Position numbers and translations under genes: made by a program. Shown here piece after piece: positions 1 through 7,270 of a DNA stretch of 44,233 nucleotides; position 1 is the first letter of the stretch, and each line of letters opens with the position of its first letter. The stretch is taken from positions 1 to 44,233 of the forward strand of contig JAFOLW010000006.1 of the NCBI GenBank assembly GCA_017419165.1, in the 5' to 3' direction. The notes beneath the pieces were generated by a model. The model made no database searches and was not told the DNA's origin. It worked only from the letters and a program-made list of their open reading frames with translations. This DNA comes from Erysipelotrichaceae bacterium (lineage in GTDB: Bacteria; Bacillota_I; Bacilli_A; Erysipelotrichales; Erysipelotrichaceae).

Positions 1-1
1 G

Positions 2-1912
2 GAGACCGCTTCCGTTCTGCTTGCCTATAACAACTTTTATCAGATCGCCGCCAAGCAGGATTATTTTGCGAGGAGCGAAGCATCGCCGTTCTTGCATATG
101 TGGTACATCGCCATCCTGCTGCAATACGAAGCACTGAGCGGTCTGTGTTTTCCTTTGTTCAAAAAGCTGTTTTGTGAAAAGAAGTCCGTTTCTTATTTTC
201 TTACCGCTCTGCTTTGCATCGTGAGCTATGCCGTCTTTGTCACCGATGTCTCAAAGGGCAGGGTCATGCATGCCTACTACGGGACCTTCCAAAGAAGTTT
301 CGCATTCCTGGCGGGCATCTTGTTGAGGATGATCCATTTTGATCGGGGCCCTTTGGCCGGCAGGAACAGGAAGATCGAATCAAGCCTGTTTTATGCCGAT
401 CTGATCCTCCTTTTCCTTTGTTTCGTCCTGATCGGCAGCGACAGTCCTTTCATGAGCGTGATGATGGCGGCAGTCTGCCTTTTGACGGCGCGCGTCATCG
501 ATCATTCGATCGTCCTGGCCGGACGAAGAGATCCGGCGGATCTTTATGTCTCTTTGATCTCTTCCTGTTCCTATGAGATCTATCTTCTGGAATACCCTTT
601 GTATCACCTCTTCCTGAACGGCCCTCTGCCTTCTTTCCTGCAGAAGCTGTTCACGGTATTTGCGACACTGTTTCTGGCTCTTCTGATGCATAACGCCCTG
701 GATCTCAAAAAGATCTTCAAAAAGCGGATCATCAACATCGTCTTATGCATCTGTTTCGTTTTGATGTCTTTGTCCGGCATGTACCGTTTCATCGCGGAAA
801 AAGATCACAGCAAGGAGCTCGAAGAACTCAAAGAAAAGCTGAGTGAGAATGAGGAGCTGATCAAGAAGCGCAACGAAGAATACATGAAGACGGTGAAGGA
901 AAGAAAAGAGGCCTATGAGGCCTTGTTGAAGGGGGCGGAAAACAAGGAAGAGGCCGTCAAAGAACTGCTGGAGAAGATGCCGGTCACCGGCATCGGCGAT
1001 TCCGTTCTGATCAATGCGGCCGACCGGCTCTATGAGATGTTCCCCAACGGTTATTTTGACGGGGAAGTATCAAGAGACCTTTACAAGGGCGAAGCGATCC
1101 TCGAGCAGATGAAAGAAAGCGGGACTTTGGCCGACACGGTCCTGCTGTGTCTGTCGACCAACGGCGACTATATCGAGGCAAGGAACGAAAGGCTCATGGA
1201 GATCCTGGAAGGCCGGCAGGTCTTCTGGATCGATGCGGTAGGTGCCGACGATCCGCAGTTCAACGAACGTTTTGCCCGTTTTGCGCAAAACTACGGCAAC
1301 CTGCATATCATCGAATGGGAGAAGACTTCGCAAGGCCATCCGGAGTATTTCTGGCATGACGGGATCCACATCACCGATGAGGGGGTGAAGGCCTTCACCG
1401 ATCTGATCTATCAGGAAGTCTATGATCATTACTTCAACGAATATGAAGCGATGACGGAAGAGGCCAAACGGCGGACGGAAACGGAAGAGGAAGGACGCAT
1501 CGCTTTCTATGGGGATGAGGTCCTGGCCGGACTGTATGAAGATCTTTCTTCCGATTTCGCTCAGGCTTATTTTTCCGTCAAAGACGACTATGATCATGTT
1601 TCCCTGGCGCAGGATCTGCGGCTCAGGAAGGAAGAAGGGATACTGGAGAAGAATCTGGTCTTCGTTTTTTCCAAAGAAGCAGGTCTGAACGATGGGGATG
1701 TTAAGCGACTCATTGAAGATCTGAAAGGCCACAGGATCTTCATCGCCGATCTGACCGGCGGGCTCTCGCTGCAGGGGGAAGAGATCACGCTCATCGATTT
1801 CGGCAAGGTCTGCAGGGAACACAAGGAGTATCTCGGCATCGGCGCCGGCGGACTATCGGATGAGGGATACCGGGCTCTTGCGGGAGCGCTGAAGCAGGCA
1901 TTAGATCAATAA
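2..1912 (+). CDS. OatA-like membrane O-acyltransferase with SGNH domain (5' end outside window)
   Basis: The reading frame is open from base 2, so the start lies upstream. The first residues contain NNFYQIAAKQDYFARSEASP and FLHMWYIAILLQ, typical of acyltransferase family 3 membrane proteins that move acetyl groups across the membrane onto cell-wall sugars. Several hydrophobic segments run to about base 790. A charged coiled coil (about 800-975) follows, then an extracytoplasmic SGNH esterase/transferase domain with GDSV (nucleophile Ser codon 1001-1003) and DGIH (Asp 1358-1360, His 1367-1369). This matches the OatA layout, so peptidoglycan or another wall polymer is the likely acceptor. A further C-terminal domain (about 1490-1909) looks like a second, degenerate SGNH copy: GDEV replaces GDSV and the Asp-His block is lost. 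The exact substrate cannot be read from sequence. Confidence 0.85.
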   Translation, partial: ETASVLLAYNNFYQIAAKQDYFARSEASPFLHMWYIAILLQYEALSGLCFPLFKKLFCEKKSVSYFLTALLCIVSYAVFVTDVSKGRVMHAYYGTFQRSFAFLAGILLRMIHFDRGPLAGRNRKIESSLFYADLILLFLCFVLIGSDSPFMSVMMAAVCLLTARVIDHSIVLAGRRDPADLYVSLISSCSYEIYLLEYPLYHLFLNGPLPSFLQKLFTVFATLFLALLMHNALDLKKIFKKRIINIVLCICFVLMSLSGMYRFIAEKDHSKELEELKEKLSENEELIKKRNEEYMKTVKERKEAYEALLKGAENKEEAVKELLEKMPVTGIGDSVLINAADRLYEMFPNGYFDGEVSRDLYKGEAILEQMKESGTLADTVLLCLSTNGDYIEARNERLMEILEGRQVFWIDAVGADDPQFNERFARFAQNYGNLHIIEWEKTSQGHPEYFWHDGIHITDEGVKAFTDLIYQEVYDHYFNEYEAMTEEAKRRTETEEEGRIAFYGDEVLAGLYEDLSSDFAQAYFSVKDDYDHVSLAQDLRLRKEEGILEKNLVFVFSKEAGLNDGDVKRLIEDLKGHRIFIADLTGGLSLQGEEITLIDFGKVCREHKEYLGIGAGGLSDEGYRALAGALKQALDQ

Positions 1913-1915
1913 ACG

Positions 1916-1959
1916 GAAGCAGTGAAACGGGAGGATCCTGCGAAAGCTGCTTCTTTTTT
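1916..1959 (+). terminator. Rho-independent terminator after the acyltransferase gene
   Basis: GAAGCAG (1916-1922) pairs with CTGCTTC (1947-1953) across a long loop and is followed by six T residues. It starts three bases after the stop codon. Confidence 0.65.
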
Positions 1960-2002
1960 CGGATCTTGTGAAATCCGCTGTCCGGGACGATCGTCCGCAG
2001 GC

Positions 2003-2008
2003 TATAAT
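2003..2008 (+). promoter_or_regulatory. -10 box of the gdhA promoter
   Basis: A perfect TATAAT lies 24 bases before the chosen gdhA start. No convincing -35 sits 16-18 bases upstream, so an activator may be needed or the match may be fortuitous. Confidence 0.5.
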
Positions 2009-2032
2009 GAAGTTGAAAAGGATATGGGGTTT

Positions 2033-3379
2033 ATGTATATCGAAAATACAATCGATCAGCTGAAGCTCAAGTACGAAAATGAGCCTGAGTTTTTACAGGC
2101 CGTTGAAGAGGTCTTTCATGCGGCTGAGCCTTTGATCAAAGCACATCCGGAATACGAGAAGGCCGATCTGCTGATGCGGATGGCGGAACCGGAACGGATG
2201 ATCCGTTTCAAAGTGGTCTGGACCGATGATAAAGGGAAAGTCCGGACCAATGTCGGCTACCGCTGCCAGTTCAACGGAGCGATCGGACCGTACAAGGGCG
2301 GTCTGCGTTTTCAGAAGAACGTCAACGAATCGATCATCAAATTCTTAGGTTTTGAACAGACGTTCAAGAATGCCCTGACGGGCTTGCCGATCGGCGGGGG
2401 CAAAGGAGGAGCGGATTTCGATCCTTCCGGGAAGAGCGACGGCGAGATCATGCGTTTCTGCCAGAGCTACATGTCGGCTTTGTACCGCTATATCGGACCG
2501 GACAGGGATGTGCCGGCCGGTGACATGGGCGTCGGAAAGCGGGAGATCGGCTATCTGTTCGGCCAGTACAGAAGGCTGAAAGGCAATTTCGAAAACGGCG
2601 TGCTGACCGGCAAGGGCTTAAGTTACGGCGGTTCTCTGATCCGTCCGGAGGCGACGGGTTACGGGGCGGTCTATTATCTTTGCGAGGTGCTCAAGCACGA
2701 AAACGATACGATCGAAGGTAAAAGGATCGGCGTGTCGGGCTATGGTAATGTGGCGTGGGGCATCATGAAGAAGGCGGCGGAGCTCGGCGGCAAAGTCACC
2801 TACTTCTCGGGTCCGGACGGTTACATCCATGATGAGGACGGCGTGGATACACCGGAGAAGATCGCGTTCATCGAAAAGATGCGAAGAGAGGATCCTATGC
2901 ATTGCGAGCCGTATGCGAAGAAGTTCGGCTGCCGCTTCGTCGCGGGAGAAAAGTTCTGGGGCGTACGGGATGTCGATATCCTGATGCCGGCCGCCGTGCA
3001 GAACGATGTGGATCTTGAACATGCCGAAAAGATCGCGGCATCCGGCGTGAAGTATTACATCGAAGTCGCCAATATGCCGACGGTCTATGAGGCATTGGAA
3101 TATCTGCGGAAATGCAGAGGCATCATCGTGGCACCGTCCAAGGCGGTCAACGCCGGCGGCGTCGGTGTCTCGGCGCTGGAGATGTCGCAGAATGCCGAAC
3201 GGCTCTCCTGGAGCGAAGAGGAGATCGACGGCAGGCTGAAACAGATGATGGTGAAGATCTACGAAGCATCTGTGAAGGCGGCGGAAGAATACGGCTTGGG
3301 CTACGATCTGGTGGCCGGAGCCAATATCGCCGGCTTCAAAAAGGTCGCCGAAGCGATGATGGAAGAGGGCATCTTCTGA
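2033..3379 (+). CDS. gdhA: NADP-type glutamate dehydrogenase
   Basis: This 448-residue protein interconverts 2-oxoglutarate plus ammonium and glutamate in the cytosol. The substrate-domain signature LPIGGGKGGADFDP (about residues 118-131) carries the catalytic lysine K124, and GPYKGGLRF precedes it. The nucleotide-binding fold shows VSGYGNVAWG near residue 240. Length and the N-terminal sequence fit the hexameric small-subunit enzymes (about 450 residues), usually NADP-specific and biosynthetic; coenzyme preference is inferred from family. I chose ATG 2033 because AAAGGA lies 10 bases upstream; an in-frame ATG at 2024 is possible. The frame stays open upstream to 1922, but that part covers the preceding terminator and the -10 box, so it is unlikely to be coding. 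The gene is monocistronic, with terminators on both sides. Confidence 0.95.
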   Translation: MYIENTIDQLKLKYENEPEFLQAVEEVFHAAEPLIKAHPEYEKADLLMRMAEPERMIRFKVVWTDDKGKVRTNVGYRCQFNGAIGPYKGGLRFQKNVNESIIKFLGFEQTFKNALTGLPIGGGKGGADFDPSGKSDGEIMRFCQSYMSALYRYIGPDRDVPAGDMGVGKREIGYLFGQYRRLKGNFENGVLTGKGLSYGGSLIRPEATGYGAVYYLCEVLKHENDTIEGKRIGVSGYGNVAWGIMKKAAELGGKVTYFSGPDGYIHDEDGVDTPEKIAFIEKMRREDPMHCEPYAKKFGCRFVAGEKFWGVRDVDILMPAAVQNDVDLEHAEKIAASGVKYYIEVANMPTVYEALEYLRKCRGIIVAPSKAVNAGGVGVSALEMSQNAERLSWSEEEIDGRLKQMMVKIYEASVKAAEEYGLGYDLVAGANIAGFKKVAEAMMEEGIF

Positions 3380-3383
3380 AAAC

Positions 3384-3415
3384 GAAGAAGGAGATCGCAG
3401 GATCTTCTTTTTTTT
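3384..3415 (+). terminator. Terminator after gdhA
   Basis: An imperfect hairpin (GAAGgaGATC with GATCTTC, loop GCAG) runs directly into eight T residues. Confidence 0.75.
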
Positions 3416-3456
3416 GGGAAAAAGGGAAAATAGTTTCCTGTCGGACTTTTTCTTTC

Positions 3457-3485
3457 TTGCGTCAGGAGGGTTTCCGCATCATAAT
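3457..3485 (+). promoter_or_regulatory. Promoter of the PlsC-like gene
   Basis: TTGCGT (3457-3462) and CATAAT (3480-3485) are exactly 17 bases apart. Predicted transcription would begin only about 10 bases before the ATG at 3503. Confidence 0.5.
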
Positions 3486-3502
3486 ATTGATATATTGAAT
3501 AT

Positions 3503-4177
3503 ATGACCGGGGAAGACAGACAGAGACAGTTCGTTGAGAAATATGTGAGAGCCGATGAGAAAAGCTACCGCTTCATCCGCACTTTCTTTTATCCGGTCGT
3601 CCATATCCTGTTTCATCCGAAAGCCTATCATGTCGGCAACATACCGGAGGACGGACCGGTGATCATCGCGGTCAATCACCGCATGGCACCCGACCCGGTC
3701 TTCATCGCTTACGCCTATAAGAAGCGGGCGGTCCGCTATCTGGCGGCCAAAAAGTTCCATGACGGCCTTTTCGGTTTCCTGTTCCGCATGGCACAGACCA
3801 TACCGGTCGACCGCAGCCGTCATACGCCGGAGGTCATAGAAGCGGCGGACGAAGTCCTGAAACATAACGGCGTCATCGGGATCTTCCCGGAAGGGACCAG
3901 GAACCGCACGGATGAGATCCTGCTGCCGTTCAAATTCGGTGCCGTTTCTCTGGCGCAAAGGAACGGTGCCTATATCGTTCCCTGCGTCAATGTCGGAAAG
4001 TACACGCCGTTCCTTTCCCGGGTGGAGACGTACTTCGGCGAGCCCTACAAGATCGCCGCAGATGCCGATCTGAAGAAGGAGAACGAGAAGCTCAGGAACA
4101 TCATATATGACATGTATGTGAAGTACGGCAAGGATGATCCGCGGCTGGAAAAACTGAAAGAAGGACAGACGAGCTGA
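3503..4177 (+). CDS. 1-acylglycerol-3-phosphate O-acyltransferase family protein (PlsC-like)
   Basis: The 224-residue protein belongs to the PlsC/LPLAT family, which transfers an acyl chain to lysophosphatidic acid or a related lysolipid at the membrane. It has the catalytic NHRMAPD motif (H59, D64) and the phosphate-binding motif FPEGTRNR (128-135). A hydrophobic stretch at 25-37 probably attaches it to the membrane. No good Shine-Dalgarno precedes the ATG, and the predicted leader is very short, so the start is slightly uncertain. The gene is flanked by its own promoter and by a terminator that overlaps its stop codon, so it is probably monocistronic. The acyl acceptor could be other than lysophosphatidate; this family is broad. 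Confidence 0.88.
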   Translation: MTGEDRQRQFVEKYVRADEKSYRFIRTFFYPVVHILFHPKAYHVGNIPEDGPVIIAVNHRMAPDPVFIAYAYKKRAVRYLAAKKFHDGLFGFLFRMAQTIPVDRSRHTPEVIEAADEVLKHNGVIGIFPEGTRNRTDEILLPFKFGAVSLAQRNGAYIVPCVNVGKYTPFLSRVETYFGEPYKIAADADLKKENEKLRNIIYDMYVKYGKDDPRLEKLKEGQTS

Positions 4178-4192
4178 TCGTCTTTTCTTTTC
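4167..4192 (+). terminator. Terminator overlapping the stop codon of the PlsC-like gene
   Basis: AGACGA (4167-4172), loop GCTGA containing the stop codon, and TCGTCT are followed by a T-rich run. The stem is short (6 bp), so efficiency is uncertain. Confidence 0.55.
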
Positions 4193-4221
4193 TTGTATAT
4201 GGAAACCATACGGTTTACAAT
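4193..4221 (+). promoter_or_regulatory. Promoter of the eight-gene signalling operon
   Basis: TTGTAT (4193-4198) and TACAAT (4216-4221) are separated by exactly 17 bases. It sits just after a terminator and 28 bases before the first start codon. It is the only clear promoter I see for the genes up to 10888. Confidence 0.6.
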
Positions 4222-4249
4222 GGTAGATGACAAAGAAAGAAGAGTCCAT

Positions 4250-4480
4250 ATGAATACGGCAGATCTGGTGAAAAAGCTTTGTGCCGAAGAAGGCGTTTCC
4301 CTGGCGGAACTCGCCCGGAGGATCGGCCAGAGCCGGCAGAACTTTTATAAGAAATTGCGGCGGGATACGCTGACGGTGAGTGAACTGCAGCAGATCGCCG
4401 AGGCTTTTCATGTGACTTTCGATCAGTCGTTCATCCTGCCTGACGGGGAGAAGATGAGCCTGCGGGAGGATGAGAGATGA
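4250..4480 (+). CDS. Small XRE-type helix-turn-helix protein
   Basis: The 76-residue protein is essentially a single Cro/CI-type DNA-binding domain: VSLAELARRIGQSRQNFYKK (17-36) forms the helix-turn-helix and LTVSELQQIAEAF the following helices. It has no sensor domain, so it may act as a dimeric repressor or need a partner. I start it at ATG 4250 because the upstream in-frame ATGs lie inside the promoter. It is first in the operon and overlaps the next gene by four bases (ATGA), which suggests translational coupling and possible autoregulation. The target is unknown. Confidence 0.85.
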   Translation: MNTADLVKKLCAEEGVSLAELARRIGQSRQNFYKKLRRDTLTVSELQQIAEAFHVTFDQSFILPDGEKMSLREDER

Positions 4481-5685
4481 AGCTTTTCGACACACTCGAC
4501 AAGAAACCGAAGCTCTATCATATCGCTGCGCTCTCCGCGGCTATGGCGGTCTTACTGGCGGTCTTGTACATGGGCGGCAGGAAGAATGCGGTGTGGATCA
4601 ATCTGAGCCTGGCTTTCTATTATCTGGCGGTCATCGGCCTGCTGATCCATTCGTTCATCGGACAGCTGCGTTACAATCCGTATTCCTACAATACGATCTT
4701 CTATTTCGGGTATGCGCTGTTCCTGTGTTATCTGCTGGTCGGGCAGATCCTGCTGATGAGAGAGTATTATCTCGATCCGGACTTCTTCAATGAAGGGAGA
4801 GCATTGTCGTTCATGTCGGATTCCTTCGGCAACTTCATCATCCTGTCTTTCCCCTTCCTGTTGGTCTTCTGTCTGCTTCTGTGCATCTCCAACATCTCCC
4901 TGATCCGTCATGAGGGCAGAAGTTTCGTCAACATCTTAGGCATCCTTCTGTCGATACTGATCATCGCCGGTGTCCTGGTGTACATGCGTTTCAACTACTA
5001 TGTTTCCGGAAGCAGGGAGGAGGTCTTTCTTCACGACCTGATCTTCAACGCCTTTGCCTCGGTCTATCTGTATTTTGAATGCATGTTGCTGGGGACGATG
5101 TTTGCCGGTGTCCTGGTGACAAGACACACGCCGGACTTTGACCGCGACTATATGATCATCTTGGGCTGCGGCATGAATGAAGACGGCACGCCGATGCCTC
5201 TGCTGAAGGGGAGGATCGATGCGGCTTTGGCTTTCTATCATAAGCAGAAGGAGGCTTCCGGAAAGGCACTGAAGTTCGTTCCTTCCGGAGGACAGGGACC
5301 CGACGAGATCATCAGCGAGGGCGAATGCATGGCCAGGTACCTGCTGAGTAAGGGCATCAGGGAAGACGAGATCCTCAAGGAGGAGCGTTCGACCAATACC
5401 TATGAGAACATGGCTTTTTCCAAGGAGCTGATATTAAAAGAAAACAAAGAGGCGAAGATCTCGTTTGCGACCTCCAATTTCCACATCTTGCGGGCGGGGC
5501 TGTTTGCCCGCAGAGTGAAGATGCGGGCGACCGGCATCGGTGCTTCGACCAAGTGGTATTTCTGGCCGAATGCGGCGGTCCGGGAGTTCATCGGGCTGCT
5601 GACCAGGCACAAACTCAAGCAGGCTTTGATCCTTATCGGCACGATCATGGCCTCAGTCCTGCTGACGATGTTAGAATATAGATAA
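4477..5685 (+). CDS. Multi-pass membrane protein with DUF218/YdcF-like domain
   Basis: The 402-residue protein has about six hydrophobic segments in its first 210 residues. A DUF218 domain follows (about 225-360) with YMIILGCGMNEDGTPMPLL, a PSGGQGPDE loop and ERSTNTYENM, the conserved blocks of the YdcF/SanA family. A last hydrophobic segment lies near the C terminus. Family members are linked to envelope functions and bind nucleotide-like ligands in some cases, but the reaction is not settled. The gene overlaps the XRE gene by four bases and is followed by the next gene after one base. Its presence in the signalling operon suggests an envelope-stress connection (inference). Confidence 0.85.
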   Translation: MKLFDTLDKKPKLYHIAALSAAMAVLLAVLYMGGRKNAVWINLSLAFYYLAVIGLLIHSFIGQLRYNPYSYNTIFYFGYALFLCYLLVGQILLMREYYLDPDFFNEGRALSFMSDSFGNFIILSFPFLLVFCLLLCISNISLIRHEGRSFVNILGILLSILIIAGVLVYMRFNYYVSGSREEVFLHDLIFNAFASVYLYFECMLLGTMFAGVLVTRHTPDFDRDYMIILGCGMNEDGTPMPLLKGRIDAALAFYHKQKEASGKALKFVPSGGQGPDEIISEGECMARYLLSKGIREDEILKEERSTNTYENMAFSKELILKENKEAKISFATSNFHILRAGLFARRVKMRATGIGASTKWYFWPNAAVREFIGLLTRHKLKQALILIGTIMASVLLTMLEYR

Positions 5686-5686
5686 G

Positions 5687-6166
5687 ATGAATACGATGAT
5701 CCGGTTGCATCAGCTCGATCTTGAGTTTCCCGAAGGCTTTTCTCTTCTGAATGAAGAGGAGATCGCCTTGCTGAACATCAACGAAACGGGAGATGAAAAT
5801 TTCGTCCTGAGAGATGAAAACAGACATATGATCGCATCCCTTGCCTACCGCAGGGTGAATGCGCTGTTCCTGGCGGTCCTGACCCTGAAAGAGATCGTCG
5901 AAAAGAATGAAAAAGAGACGGCGGATCTGATGCGCTCTTTCGCTTATCATAGAGAAGGTTTCCTGGAGAACGGGGAAGCGATGGGCTTTGCCTACAGCTA
6001 TGAGGTGCAGGGCAGAAGGATGTACGGTACTTCCTTCAACCGCAAAGGGAAGAAGGGCATTTATCATCTGCATTTCTATATGCGCGAAGAAGAAAAAGAA
6101 GACGGAAGCAAACTGGTCGATGAGATCATTTCTTCCATGGAAGAGATCGAAGGAGGAAGCGTGTAA
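5687..6166 (+). CDS. Conserved-looking protein of unknown function
   Basis: I do not recognise this 159-residue protein. It has no signal peptide, membrane segment or clear motif. The composition is acidic at the N terminus (LLNEEEIALLNINETGDENF) and mixed afterwards, and alternating hydrophobic residues suggest an alpha/beta or beta-sandwich fold. It lies one base after the DUF218 gene, and its stop overlaps the start of the MscS gene (TAATG), so it is co-translated with them. Its place between an envelope protein and a mechanosensitive channel suggests a cytosolic accessory role, but no function can be assigned. Confidence 0.7.
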   Translation: MNTMIRLHQLDLEFPEGFSLLNEEEIALLNINETGDENFVLRDENRHMIASLAYRRVNALFLAVLTLKEIVEKNEKETADLMRSFAYHREGFLENGEAMGFAYSYEVQGRRMYGTSFNRKGKKGIYHLHFYMREEEKEDGSKLVDEIISSMEEIEGGSV

Positions 6167-6960
6167 TGAATGAACCGAAGAGTTTCAAAGAGATCCTGAA
6201 TTATCTGGGATCTTCGGCGTTCCTTTCCAGTCTGCTGGTCATCGCCGTAGCTTCGGCACTGCTTTATGTCATCAAGCAGTACCTGATCAAGAAGGTCGCC
6301 TATACCAACAAGGATGAGCAGCACAAGAACACGTTCATCGGCATGATCTTCAACGTCCTGCAATACATCGTCATCATCGCCGCGGCCATGATGGTCATGC
6401 ATCTGCACGGCGTCAACGTCTCCTCGATCCTGGCAGGTCTCGGTATCGTCGCGACGATCGTCGGCTTGGCTTTGCAGGATACATTGAAGGACATCATCGC
6501 CGGCATCAACATCTACAACAACAACTTCTACAAGGTCGGCGACATGGTCCGTTACAACGGCGAAGAGTGCGATGTCAAATACTTCTCGGCGCGTGTCACG
6601 AAGTTCCAGTCGATGGCGACCTCGTCCACCTATACGGTCTGTAACTCGCAGATCCGCTCGATCGAAAAGATCAAGGATTCCAAGTCGGTCTCCTTCCTGT
6701 TCCGTTTTGCGGATGACCGTACTCTGATCGAAGAGACGCTGCAGAAGGCGATCGACAGGACCAAGGAAGATGTCAAGAACGTCCGCAAGCTCTCGTATTC
6801 GGGCATCTGGAACATCACGACCGACGGCGTCACTTACGGGATCACCTATGTCTGTCCGGCACACAAGGCCGGTGCAGCCAGGAAGACCCTCTTACTGAAC
6901 TGTTACGATGAATTCAAGAAGGCAGGCATCTCGCCGGTCTTCTCGAGAGGCATGTTATAA
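6166..6960 (+). CDS. MscS-family mechanosensitive channel
   Basis: This 264-residue protein has three hydrophobic segments (about 15-40, 55-80, 85-115). The last is the pore-lining helix with the family's Gly/Ala pattern, ILAGLGIVATIVGLALQDTL, followed by the beta domain beginning KDIIAGINIYNNNFYKVGDMV. The C-terminal alpha/beta domain continues to residue 264. MscS channels open under membrane tension and release solutes on hypo-osmotic shock. The length matches E. coli MscS (286). Here the channel lies inside a partner-switching operon, ten bases before a STAS gene, so membrane tension may be one input or output of that pathway (inference). Confidence 0.93.
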   Translation: MNEPKSFKEILNYLGSSAFLSSLLVIAVASALLYVIKQYLIKKVAYTNKDEQHKNTFIGMIFNVLQYIVIIAAAMMVMHLHGVNVSSILAGLGIVATIVGLALQDTLKDIIAGINIYNNNFYKVGDMVRYNGEECDVKYFSARVTKFQSMATSSTYTVCNSQIRSIEKIKDSKSVSFLFRFADDRTLIEETLQKAIDRTKEDVKNVRKLSYSGIWNITTDGVTYGITYVCPAHKAGAARKTLLLNCYDEFKKAGISPVFSRGML

Positions 6961-6970
6961 AGGAGCACCT

Positions 6971-7270
6971 ATGGAAATCAGTGAAACTTTAAAAGAAAAT
7001 GTATGCAGACTCTCCCTGGACGGAAGGCTGGACACGACGACGGCACCTGAGCTGGACACCAAACTCAGCGAAGTCATCGGCAAGGACATCAAAGAGCTCA
7101 CTCTGGATTTCAAAGGTCTGGAGTACATTTCCTCTGCCGGCCTGCGCGTCCTGCTCAGAGGACAGAAGATGATGAACGGGAAAGGCACGATGGTCATCAC
7201 CAATGTCAAAGATGAACTGATGGAGATCTTTGAGATGACCGGATTCAACGACATCCTCAACATCCAATGA
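6971..7270 (+). CDS. STAS-domain anti-sigma factor antagonist
   Basis: The 99-residue single-domain protein fits the SpoIIAA/RsbV family. The phosphorylation site is in YISSAGLRVLL, with S55 the expected phospho-serine. Known family members bind an RsbW-type ATPase kinase when dephosphorylated and release its target; the kinase inactivates them by phosphorylation. ATG 6971 is chosen because AGGAG lies six bases upstream. The gene overlaps the next one, a phosphatase carrying its own RsbW-type ATPase domain, by four bases (ATGA). The C terminus (EIFEMTGFNDIL) is nearly the same as in the STAS domain of the kinase fusion at 9728, so the two are paralogues. Confidence 0.93.
   Translation: MEISETLKENVCRLSLDGRLDTTTAPELDTKLSEVIGKDIKELTLDFKGLEYISSAGLRVLLRGQKMMNGKGTMVITNVKDELMEIFEMTGFNDILNIQ

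Noticed and set aside
1070..1822. Minus-strand open frame of 250 codons
   Set aside because: It is antisense to the SGNH domains, which have clear motifs on the plus strand.
1922..2032. N-terminal extension of glutamate dehydrogenase
   Set aside because: The segment contains the previous terminator and the gdhA -10 box, and the extra residues do not resemble the family.
3479..4495. Long antisense open frame (338 codons) over the PlsC-like and XRE genes
   Set aside because: It lies opposite well-supported genes, crosses promoters and a terminator, and has no recognisable motif; it is a result of the codon bias.
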